A stretch of DNA of 64,000 nt, from positions 6,749,501-6,813,500 of the forward strand of contig JAKNDB010000068.1 in assembly GCA_024305405.1 (NCBI GenBank), read 5' to 3'. The notes under the pieces were generated by a model. That model did no database searches. It had not been told where the DNA came from and saw nothing but the letters and a program-made list of their open reading frames with translations. The translations under genes and the position numbers were made by a program. The DNA comes from Dirofilaria immitis (lineage: Eukaryota; Nematoda; Chromadorea; Rhabditida; Onchocercidae). This document shows positions 26,185-36,496 of this stretch, one piece after another (positions within the stretch are counted from its first letter, which is position 1; every line of letters starts with the position of its first letter).

Positions 26185-27499
26185 TTAGTTTCTACTTTTA
26201 ATAAAAAAATCCACCGGAGTACGAGATGAATGAAAATTAAAATCCTCCATATCATCTTCCCCAATAGAAATCACCAATAGCGACCGATATTGACGGAAGA
26301 ACATTATGAATGCGGCAGTGAGTCCTACAAGCAATATTAGTGATAAGGAACGTTAGTATAATTAGAAAAGAATGTGCTAAAAGAATATGTTTTTTTTCAC
26401 CATTGAAAAAATTTTTCTTGTTTATCAGCCAGAAATTTAAAAGCAGAAAACATTTAAGTTATCGATGTGAGCAGCAAGAAATACTCGTATTTCTCTTGTG
26501 AAACTAATTGATCTGTAACAAAAATACAACAAAAATTAATGAAGAGATCGAGATGAACATTCCAAGCTCCATATAAAAAGAAAAGGAAAAACTAGCAGTA
26601 ATGTAAAATGATACTAACTCGGTAGCTTTCTCGAAATCGCTGTATAAAGCAAAAAAATACAAAAACAAAGGCCAATAAGAGGGAAGGAAGAGAAAAATAT
26701 GTTGCAGCACGAGAGGAGACGCTGAAATATGCCTGAAAATAATTTAATTCGTTCATATATTGACTTCCAGAATTGAAATAATTTAATGGATTTAATGACT
26801 ACATGTAGAATAAAAAGTAAAGATTAAAAGATGATCTATATCTTTGAATAAACGACAACAACAAGAATTAATAATGATAATACAAGAAAATAAAATGTTA
26901 TTTGATCCCAAGCTCCGAAGTCCGGATGAGGGTAGCATATTATCTTCTATCAGAAGGTTTTAAAAACTTTTTCTTCATATAACCAAAAACTTACTTCTTG
27001 GTTGTATAAAGCAAAATAATCAACCATAGTACCTAGAAATAATGGTAAGATTCCGAACGTAAACCCACTAGCGGGATGCTGAAAATATGACCGCTTATTT
27101 AGAAATTGAATTGGTCATTCTTGACAAAGTTGAGCAAGTATCGTTGAGGTCAATATATATGAGGAATAATTAGAGCATAATTTGGTTCATTTTAGCCACT
27201 GATATTAATAAGTGCTTTCCTTTGAGAATGCGATTTATTATTCGATTATTCCTGTGCTAATACATAGGAATAATCGAATAATTAACTTCTTCAACTTCAT
27301 TTAATTCATTTGTACTTGGCTGAAATTTTCTACCTATGCTGCAATATCTTGTTTCAATATTCATGTATATGCAAGAATCAAAATGTGTCTATCTAAAGTG
27401 ACTTATCAAAACATTCAATGATATCACCAAGAACATAATACTTACATGATGCAAGACCTGCGAATTCCTATCTACATTTAACCGATAAAACAGCTGCAT
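26185..27499 (-). CDS. Putative multi-pass membrane protein, unknown function
   Basis: Not recognised. Exons on the minus strand: 27499-27446 (MQLFYRLNVDRNSQVLHH), 27078-26995, 26732-26619, about 26512-26454, about 26350-26185. Donors and acceptors are good (GTAAG, TTTTCAG) and the first three exons are multiples of three. Hydrophobic segments: GFTFGILPLFLGTMV, SLPSLLLAFVFVFFCF, and FIMFFRQYRSLLVISI, followed by an acidic-aromatic tail ending FFIKSRN. The fourth exon (SISFTREIRVFLAAHIDN) joins its neighbours out of frame by my reading, so either a small exon is missed or a base is lost. A PGAP2-like gene follows on the same strand after 137 bp, a typical nematode operon gap. Integral membrane location is inferred from composition only. 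Confidence 0.5.
27237..27282. repeat. 17-bp perfect inverted repeat with 12-nt loop
   Basis: Left arm 27237-27253 (ATTATTCGATTATTCCT) and right arm 27266-27282 are exact reverse complements around a 12-base loop. It lies in the first intron of the membrane-protein gene. Confidence 0.9.
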
Positions 27500-28790
27500 G
27501 ATCAACTATCTGAAATCTACTCCCAATATACCTGAAAATATTTCATTAATTTGCTTCTGTACTAATCATACACTTGGAACAAACTAGATTGTTATGAGTA
27601 AAAAAAATAAGAACTTTTTCTTAGAGACCATTCTCGTATTTGGCTTCGAAAATTTCTACCGAATTATCCATTCCTACACTCAGCTAAGAACAATCTCACA
27701 ACATAACCAGAAAACAACAAAAGACAAGACATCTCAAAACCAATGTTCGCAATTTGAATCGAAACCTGCTTGAAATTATCCCTGCTTTAATTAAATATTT
27801 AAATTCAGAATGTTCTTATGAATGCTGTAAGGGTCTGTATGTGTTGTGTTTTTTTTTTTTTTTGAATGATACAGCTATACCTCTCCAGTCCTGTTGATTT
27901 ATTCCAAAATTTCCAGTCGACAACCTATTTTTTCCTTTATGCATAATACTATTTTCTTCCCCTCTTGTGCTTTATTCCTGTTAAAAACGAACGATTTGCG
28001 AACTTGGATATTACTTTGAGAGCCTCAAATTGACAAATATCAAGGGTAGAATGTGTATGAGATGTGGATGGATTTAGAGTATGTGATTTAAATGGTTTGT
28101 TAAGTAGTTTTTATATCATTTCTACTTGCTATTTGGACCCTTGGTAAATAGAGCATTTGCGCAAACCCAAATTGCTTTGCTTGCTTTAGCTATATATTTT
28201 TTTAAATTGAAAAAGCTAGAGACATAAATGTTGTCAAAATTCCTCCAAGCAAGTAGTATTTCTCTTCTGATCATACGAATTTCTTTACTTCTTGCTATTT
28301 ACTCTTTAATTTTTCGTGGGATTGATATCAATTTTTTTCATATTTTCGGACAAAATGAGTTTGACATCAATGATTTAATTGTATTTTCCAATTAAAATAT
28401 AAATTTAATTTCAACTGAACTATTGTACGTCTTATGATTAATGCCGGTTAATTCATTTATTTCTTGCTATTCTGATTTACTCTTTATCACTATTGCATTT
28501 AATCATATGCCATCGTTTTTTTTTTTTGGCTTAAAGTGACAAAGTATTTCTTCTACAATTATTATTATACTTCGTGCTGCTTATTTTTACTTCATATATT
28601 GCAAGTGCTATACACTATCCCTGATTATTGAAATTAAATAACATTAAAATTAGATAATGTTTCACTCAATTTAATAAAGAAAAATCACCGTTTATTAATT
28701 TTAATTTGTGTAAACACCTAAACTTTCAATATCTATTAATATAAACGTTCGAATAATTGATATTTTATTTTGGACATAATGTGAAATGGA
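27500..28790. other. Divergent intergenic region, no gene seen
   Basis: Lies between the start codons of the membrane-protein gene (-) and ORC3 (+), so it holds both promoters. It includes a T14-15 run near 27850 and a T10 run near 28518. No protein-like stretch was found. Confidence 0.45.
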
Positions 28791-31700
28791 ATGGACCTGA
28801 TTGCAGAGTGTGCTTTGCCGATGGAGTATTGTACATTTCATAAAGGTAAACGGAAGATATTGGAAAGCGAGCCAATTAATGGTCACAAAAATGCTACATT
28901 CGTGAATGATTTCAATGCTAAATACAACAAATTAATGTTTCAAATTGATTGTGAACTCAGCAAACTTTATGAGGAAGTCGTTTTTGAAGTGGCTGCATTC
29001 ACAAGGTCATATTGGGAAAACACGTTACAGTCGTCAGGTTTATATTTATTGAATTTATTAAATGGTCTTTTTTTTATTTCTAACTTAACTTTTATTGATG
29101 TAAAATCTCTTTCGTAAGGCTGCATATTTTAATGAATGGTATTTTAGTACCAATGATGTGTCTCATAATTTTTTATTTTTATTTATTTTTTTCTTTTTAT
29201 GAGTAAAAGTGAAAAGGTAAGTTAAATAGAAGCATCGTAAATCACAGAAAATAACAAGATTTTTATATCATGAAAATTGGCAAACTATCATCTCTCCAGT
29301 CGCGGCAGCAATTTTTTTCTTTCGAGATGGAAGTAGCGTACTGAAGCTTTTGGATTTAGATATGGAGTTTAATGAAAATTTATATTATTTCCTTAGTCAT
29401 AAAAAGATCTTTTGTGTCTTTTTGGAAGTATCTACTTTTGCAATTTTTTTGTGAGTCAAAAAATAAAGTAAAATTGCGTCTTTTACATGTCAGCTATTCA
29501 CTCTTTACTTTCCTAGCAACTCTCAAATCAACTACCTCAAAGATACAATATTCGTCATTAATTTTCATGCAAAATTTTATTTGAAATTGACTTTTTTTTG
29601 TTTCAGGAATACCAGTAGCAGTAGTGCGATGCGAAACATTAGATGGTTATGATTTTGAGATGGCTTTAATTGATGCATTGAAAATAAGACCAATTTGTAT
29701 ATCACCATCGCAGACAATGTCATTATACGACCTCCACGAAATGCTCTATAAAATGGGGGTAGTTACTTTACAGGATTTGTCTTCATTAAATCTAAGATAC
29801 TAACTATCAGTTTTATGATAAAAAGACGACAAATTTGTCAACTGATTTTCTTTATTTCTGACATGCGTTGCGAAATTGTTATATAAATGGTGCATTTTCT
29901 TGTTTTCACAGGGCTCATGTTTTCATTTCATATATTACAGAATTTTCGCCTTCCTATGCAGGATTTTATTACTGTGTTAATTGAGAGAAGTTTGAATTAA
30001 TTTTCGTTTTACTTTTGTTTAATTTTTTCATTAATTTTTTTTATCGAATCATTTTCAGAACGAAAAATATATAATGCTTAAACAAGTGGAGTGTTTCACG
30101 GCAGGTCCCTACTTAGATGGTTTAATTTCAGTTCTCACTGATCCAGTATGGTCAGTTGTCGGCGTTCTCGTTAAATATATTCTTTTAGCTTGAAGTTTAT
30201 CCAAATAGTACTTTTAAAATTACATGTGTTTTTATTGAATTTTTTGTTTCTGTTTGAACAATTTTTAGATATAATACATGTTTCAGGGGAAAAAAATTGT
30301 TTTAGTGGTAACAGTAGCTGTAGATTTCAATATTATTTTTACTCGCTTCTCGCAGGAAAGCTTTTGGAAATTGACTCTTTACTGTTTTCATATGCCAACG
30401 CCAACATATGCCTTACAAGCTATATGTGAAGCTCTCTCACTCAAACCCGATAATTATGTATGTTCTAAAAAAATAGAATTGAAAACTTAGAGTTGAAAGC
30501 TATGTATTTGCAGGTTTAGTCAGTAGATTATTATTCAGTAATTACTCATTATAATTAGTTGTTATGAATTGGTAATATTTTAGATGGTTATTGATGGTAC
30601 ACTTCACAAAGAGCTTAGAGAAAGATTTCTGAGGGACAGTTTATCAGTATGTGAATTGAAGAGAATTCTCAAAATAACTCTTCTGCATAAAATGCTGGAA
30701 TGCGAAGATTTTGGTAGTAATTTAGCTATTAATAATGAAAATGTAAGTTCTTTACTTTTAATGACTAGATACAACAGAGAAAAGTTTTAGAAGACCTGAA
30801 ATGAAATCACTTTAAGTTTTTGTTGAAGAATGAAACAGAAACCATACTGGCATATTACGATACGTTTTTATATCTCTTGCACGAATTAACTGCTGGTTTT
30901 CCGTATCACGCTGAAAATGTATACGAATTGCATACCTGGATACAGTCGAATCCTAATTTTTTCATTGAAAAAGGAGGACCATACGCGTAAGTTAAACTTC
31001 ACCTTTTTTAGAAATGTAATTTTTTTAATTATTTCTAAGAAAATCATTTCTTAGAAATGATTTTTTTCCTGTTATATCTAGTAATTTTTAAATAGAATCA
31101 ATTAGAATTAGTATTGAGAGTTAATCAAATTCGCGATGAAAAAAATAGAAGTGAAAAACGTAGAACTTTTTTGGATATTTTGGTGGAATTAATTTTTCAA
31201 CTCAAAAGAGAGGATTTCATGAGAAGACTAATTATTGTACAATTATATGAATGATTATTTTCAGAACATGGAAGAGTATTTGGATAACATGGAGTGTTGA
31301 GGAGATGGTAGATTCTCTATTAAAGCTGTGGAATCCGGTAAGACGAATGACCAATTGTTACAGCAGCGAAGTGCAGGTTTTCTTTTGTAAAATTAATAAA
31401 TAATGCTTTAGTATATGCCTGCATAGCTGATCACCAAAATTAATTTGAAATAGTTTTACTCCGGGAGAATATTTTCATTATTACAGTAATTTATTGATTC
31501 GAGTAATACCATTTCTCCAGCTATTGATTACTACTAAAGCAACTATCCTTCTTTATTCAGCAACATAACAATTAAGATTATTTATTCCTCTGTCCACAAA
31601 AAGTAATTTGATTGCTGCTTTAGAGGGTTATTCTGGTTAAAATTATTTGGTCAGCATGTACCAGAGATGAGCGGTTAGAAAATGCTTATTAAATCGTGGA

Positions 31701-32984
31701 ATATGCTACAGAAATTGCTTGTTGATTTACGAGAAATTGATCAGCGGAAAACTGCACTGCAAAAAGAAGCATTAGTGGAACATGAAACAACAGTTGTTGG
31801 TATTTGTAAGAAAAGGTTGTCGCTGCATGAGATGCAACAGCGAATGCGGGTATAATTTTATCTTTGGTGTAAGAAGAAGTAATTTATTGAAATAATTTAT
31901 CGTTTATTGAGTCTTAGAAATATACTTAATGATTTGAACTTTTCTCGGCTATAGCAGTATATGCGTGAAATATGTTGTCCACGTTTTATTTTTAAAATTT
32001 AAGTAAATGAAAAAGTTTTTATAAAAATAAACTGAAAGATTTTTGGATCTTATCATTTTCATCACTGATTCATTTTTGTTTAATATTTTATGATTTCAGG
32101 ACAAAATAGCTCAAAAGAAGCGTATGGATGTGATATCGCAGGATCGTCAGAGATTTATTAAAGTGCTTACTCAGGTATGTTGACGTGAATAGAGTAGACA
32201 GAAAGGAGTTATTTTTATAGAGGAGAAATGCATTCTTGATTTTGCTGCTCTCCATCATACTGTGGTATTTTTTTCAGATCATGTCTAAAACGTTGAGAAT
32301 TTTTCATAAAGTGCCAGGTTTGGAGGGAAAACTGCTTGTAGGGCAACAGGACGTGATGAATTTGGTCGTTCCTTCCACCGCAACGAATTTGGAAAAAGCA
32401 TTTTTGCTACCGAAACTGCATAACGAACACGTATGTGAAAAGTCTTGGGTTTTTAGAACAAAAGATTTCAAAAAACCAAAAATAAGAGATTTCAAAACGA
32501 AGTAATTTTTGGTTTCTTCATTTCTTCGCTGATTTTGTTCACTTATATGATGTAAAAAAATCTCTAGAATTTAATTCGAGAGAGATAAATAAACGGGTAA
32601 GTTTTTTTCTTTAGCGTAGTGGAATTCAGATGGATCTTTGTCTCGCTTATCGATCTCTTCTCGATCTCTCATTAGAATGCAAGAACATTCCGATATATCG
32701 TTGGTTAGCGAAGTTTCAAGAGTATGTAGTAGATTTGAATGATATTAGTCCAGTTTTACGTCTTTTCCGATGTATCGGTGAATTGGAATTCATGGGAATT
32801 TTGAAACCAGCTAGCGATCGAAATAAGAATAAAGTCAGTGTTCTTTATGTTCCTCATTCAATAACCTATTGATTCTAAATACTGTTAATTATAAATAACT
32901 TCTTTTTCCAAATAAAAGGACACTTAACCTCCAAAATAGCTACTATACTTTTACTTTGGCGACAATTCAAATTTTAGAAAGTAA
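28791..32984 (+). CDS. orc-3: Origin recognition complex subunit 3 (ORC3)
   Basis: ORC3 subunit of the complex that marks replication origins and loads MCM. Exons read: 28791-29037, 29607-29758, possibly a short one near 29942, 30059-30145 or 30169, 30287-30457, 30584-30742, 30817-30986, 31265-31337, 31712-31849, 32100-32174, 32278-32430, 32615-32833, 32940-32984. Family features in order: IPVAVVRCETLDGYDFEMAL with LIDALKIRPICISPSQ (human IPTAALVLGVN..., LTEALQNNVTPYVVSLQ); VECFTAGPYLDGLISVLTD; IVLVVTVAVDFNIIFTRF (ORC3 LIFGIATSPIIIHRLLP position); RFLRDSLSVCELKRILKITL; a C-terminal winged-helix part with MDLCLAYRSLLDLS and FRCIGELEFMGILKPASD, where human ORC3 has ...ELELLGFIKP. All phases agree except around the third exon. 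Several A6-A7 runs in the coding sequence (for example 30290-30296) are intact. The subunit lacks Walker motifs, as ORC3 does generally. Confidence 0.85.
31040..31064. repeat. 12-bp hairpin, single-base loop
   Basis: AAAATCATTTCT and its exact reverse complement separated by one T, in an ORC3 intron. Confidence 0.9.
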
Positions 32985-33847
32985 GTATTACATTGTTCAA
33001 ATTTGCGTAGTTTATTTACCTCACCTTATTTTTCAATATTTTTATTTGTTTTTAAAAATATTTTTAATCTTCATGAAAAGTACAATATAATAAATTAAAT
33101 TTATATTTTACTGGGAAAGTTAAAACTGATTTTTACGATAGATAAGGTTATGTAATTCATTTAAATTCCATGATAGCTATCGACTGCTTATTATTCCTTG
33201 TATTTCGGATCTCTATTTTAATGCTTTCTTACTGATATGTATTATTCAAGGGAAATTTTTAGCTTCAAATAATTTTTGATATTTTTTGCCTTGTTTTATT
33301 TTTCATTTATTCAATGTGCCTGATAACACTCTACTTTTTTTTTTATCACTATCACTGCTGCCAATAAATAAAGTTGTCTTAGTTATTGCTTTGTTTTAAA
33401 ATGTATGTTTGTTCTACACTATATTTCTTGGGATTTGTTGATTAAATGAGATAATCATGAGGAACGGGTACATATTAACTCGAGAAATACAAGTTTGATA
33501 ACGCTTAAATAAAAAGTGAGAAATTTTTAGATTTTTGTAAGGGAATAATGATGGATTGTCACAGAAAATTGGAGAGGAAGAAGGGATGTATTGCCCACAG
33601 TTTTCGAAACATAGTTTTATTTGACGGTATTTCAGTTCATTTCTTTTTAGTTCCAGTTCTTTGTATCATATTTGATTATTTAATGTTTACAGTCTCAAAT
33701 GCAGGAGTTTTCTTCCAAGTATTCCGACAAATACGGTATTGCTGTATGCATATTCATATACATTTGTAATGGAAAGATAGGAATGGAAATGCTTGTATTA
33801 TATAAAAATATTGTTTTCTCTTTCCGGGATTTCTTGTATTTCAGACA
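32985..33847. other. Intergenic, no gene seen
   Basis: Between the ORC3 stop and the first VMA21 ATG. It ends in GTATTTCAG followed by ACA and the ATG of the next gene, a good trans-splice acceptor position (about 33844). The open frame 33548-33769 has no family resemblance. Confidence 0.5.
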
Positions 33848-34712
33848 ATGAGTTCTTCAAGTGAAAATTCTGATGACTACAGCATTCTTGGTGATGCATT
33901 TCGTGATTCCTCTTGCAATAAAATTGAAAAAATTGATTGGGTAACTTGATCGCTTAAATATGTTTGTAACAAGGGAGATTACAAGATTCTTCAGATAACC
34001 TAATCTTGGCTTTTCTCTTTGATTTCATTCTGTTATCCTTTTCATTTCTAATAATAGTTATGTTATACAAATGAAAATTTTTTGTATTTTAAAGATTGCA
34101 GTTGTATTCTGAAAGGCATATAAAATTTTTAAGGATATTTTAAGGATACCTACAAGGAATTAATGAATCGATCAGATATGCAAACAATAGCTTTCTATAA
34201 TCTTATAAAATACAGTTTGTTAATGTTCACTCTACCGTTCATTGCAATGTACTGTTTTTATCTTTTTATTAAAGGTGAGTATTTCACTTAGCATTTTATT
34301 TATCAATTCAATCTTGATATAATTATGTCACTAAATGGCTGAATTTACGGGATTGCTTTACTTTAGCATATATTTCTATATTAAGCTTATGCCAAATTAT
34401 AATTATATTTTTACATAAATTGAAATTAAAATAGCGTCAAAATGATTCTACTGATATTCTCTTTTGAATTTCTCATGAGCTTCTTATAATGAGGTAATTT
34501 TCTTCTATTTTAAAAAAATAAATATGATTCCCGTAAAGTAATATACATTTTCTCCAGATTTCGTCGGATGGACACCATCTTCCGCTCTTACAGCCGCTGC
34601 TCTCAGTGCTGTTTTAGTTGTTTATTTGGTTATTGCTGTATTCGTCTATGTAGCATATAAAGAAGAGAAGAATGATACAGAACTGCAAGAAATTCTAGAG
34701 AAGCGAAAGTAA
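33848..34712 (+). CDS. V-ATPase assembly factor VMA21, copy 1
   Basis: VMA21 is a small two-pass ER membrane chaperone needed to assemble the Vo sector of the vacuolar proton pump. Three exons: 33848-33940, 34145-34274, 34558-34712, all in frame. The protein has an acidic N-terminus (MSSSSENSDDYSILG), membrane segment 1 (KYSLLMFTLPFIAMYCFYLF), a short loop (KDFVGWTPSSALTAA) and membrane segment 2 (AVLVVYLVIAVFVYVAY), then a short charged tail ending EILEKRK. Spacing of the two segments and the FVYVA(Y/W) end of segment 2 are typical of the family. The tail lacks a clean di-lysine retrieval signal (Lys at -3 and -1). A second VMA21-like gene follows 1.2 kb downstream on the same strand. Confidence 0.82.
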
Positions 34713-34761
34713 ATATGTTATGGAAGATGGGATTTATATGTGTTTTGTTATTAGAAATGCA

Positions 34762-34838
34762 TAATCTTAATTAATGATTGTGTAAGATCAGTATTTTTTC
34801 TAATCTTAATTACTGATTGGGCAAGCTCAATATTTTTT
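34762..34838. repeat. 39-bp imperfect tandem repeat
   Basis: Unit 1 (34762-34800) and unit 2 (34801-34838) both run TAATCTTAATTA.TGATTG to a T6 block, with several substitutions. It sits just downstream of VMA21 copy 1, probably in its 3' UTR. Confidence 0.85.
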
Positions 34839-35838
34839 TATAAAACTTTTGTTCTAAATTTTTTAAACTTAATCTTATGGTTTTCAACTGTCTTAAAAAT
34901 CCTAAGATTTTTATCGAGTGGTATATAAAATGTAACTTTCTAAATATGAAAATTGCAAACGAAAATGTCAGTCTATATGAAAAATAACTAGCTATCAATG
35001 TTTTAAGTCTTTAATTTTTGTAGGCTATTTAAAAATTCTTTGCTGTGTAGTCTATGTTTTAGCTGTCAATCTTTTTTATCTATATTTCATTTTTTTATAA
35101 AAATTTATATTACGATAAGCATAACATAGTTTGATCTTTTCTCGTAAGTTTCCGAAATTCATTGCATAAATTTCATTAAAAATTATTAGTATACTTGTGG
35201 TTTGGAAACAATCGATGACACAATACAATAAGAAAAATTTTGTCTATATAGCTTTTCAGTAATCATTACATAATAAATTACTGGATCGAACAAAAATTTT
35301 ACTATGAGTGACTAAATTAGCAAAAGTTTTTCGGACTGACAAGAAAAGATTGAATAGAATAAAACACAGTTTAGTAAGAGTTTAGAAAATATTTTTAAAT
35401 CCGGGCTGTTTTGGACAACATCAGACTTTGAAGTGTTAGATTCTTTTTAATTTTTTTCATTACCAAGCGTTAGAAATTGTATATTTGTAAATGAATATTT
35501 AATGCAGTATTTATGGGTTTATATTATCAAAATTTCTAGCTAACAATTTATTCGTTTTATAATATTTTGTCTATGTTTTGTAAGGCCATATTTTAATTGA
35601 TGAAAATTTGGTAATAAAACACTTCGTTTGACTATGTTTTGTCGTCAGAGGAAAAATTCTGTTTTAGCGGTTTTATAAATAAATCTGTTTCATTTTTAAA
35701 TGAAAATGAAAGTTCAGAGGAGAGCTAAGTGTGGGAAGGGCCGTGTTTATCTGTTCTAAGTTTATCGTTCACCTTTGCAAATTAGGAGAAGCATGTTAGT
35801 CTTTCGAGGATTTCATTCTTCTAAATGAATGTTTGCAG
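34839..35838. other. Intergenic, no gene seen
   Basis: AT-rich spacer between the two VMA21 genes. Ends in TTTGCAG (35832-35838), the acceptor for the first visible exon of copy 2, possibly a trans-splice site. Confidence 0.5.
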
Positions 35839-36488
35839 GATTTTACCAGTCCGAAAATTCCATTACAACCAGACGATCATTTGATGGACCAGTTTATTCC
35901 TAATTTCCACGACGAAACCGTTCAAACAGCAGTGAAAAATTTGATAACCTATTCGTTAACCATTATAATAATCCCACTGGGATCCATGTTCTTTTGAAAA
36001 AATTTTTTTGAAGGTAAACATTTGTCCCAAATGGAAGGTTTCACTATATAATAAAAAAATGGTGCACCGATTTGATTAAATGAAAATTTCCATCGTGGTT
36101 GAATGCACCTTATGCAATGAAACTTTATATCCATCGTAGTATGAGAAATTTATTGGTCTGAAATGATCGGTATACTTTTTCAAAAAGGTTTAACAACTTC
36201 TCAAATTCCAGGAACAGAGTTTAAAATAATTTCCGAAATTCCAGGAACAGATTGTTTGAAAAATGAAGCGAAATCTGTATCTTATCATGATAAGTAAGGT
36301 TTCTGAGTACAAACCTAGTAAATTTTGAATATCTATTTACTTTATAAATCGCAGCATTGCTTGGTTACGACAATCAGAAGTCGATCTTATATTCTGCAAT
36401 TCTTGCGATTATACTTGTTCACATTTTGCTTTTTCTATTCGTTTATACAGCTTATCAGTCGGATACAAAAACGCAAAAGGAAGAATAG
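35839..36488 (+). CDS. VMA21 paralogue, copy 2, interrupted by in-frame TGA
   Basis: Second VMA21-like gene. Exon 1 35839-36013 (first ATG 35884, MDQFIPNFHDETVQTAV), exon 2 36355-36488 (stop TAG). Segment 1 is KNLITYSLTIIIIPLGSMFF, then the family-like loop KNFFEALLGYDNQKS (compare human KSYIFEGALGMSNRDS), then segment 2 SAILAIILVHILLFLFVYTA and tail QSDTKTQKEE. The tail QKEE resembles the KKED-type ER retrieval end of yeast Vma21. Between segment 1 and the loop there is one in-frame TGA (35995-35997) in an otherwise open and well-conserved frame. A single substitution would explain it, as would paired indels in the neighbouring T4/A6/T7 runs. It could be a real nonsense allele, a pseudogene or a consensus error. 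The stop codon lies only 8 bp before the PDCD2 ATG. Confidence 0.75.
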
Positions 36489-36496
36489 TAGCAGTC
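36489..36496 (+). promoter_or_regulatory. Candidate SL trans-splice acceptor between VMA21-2 and PDCD2
   Basis: The eight bases between the VMA21-2 stop and the PDCD2 ATG contain GCAG (36491-36494) followed by TC and the ATG. With no room for a promoter or a normal intercistronic spacer, this looks like the acceptor of an SL1-type operon, in which the 3' end of one mRNA abuts the 5' end of the next. Confidence 0.5.

Noticed and set aside
28701..28886. Antisense open frame over ORC3 exon 1
   Set aside because: Shadow of the ORC3 coding strand; no independent features.
35995..35997. Selenocysteine codon in VMA21 copy 2
   Set aside because: VMA21 has no known redox role, the residue is at the end of a membrane segment, and I saw no SECIS-like stem downstream.
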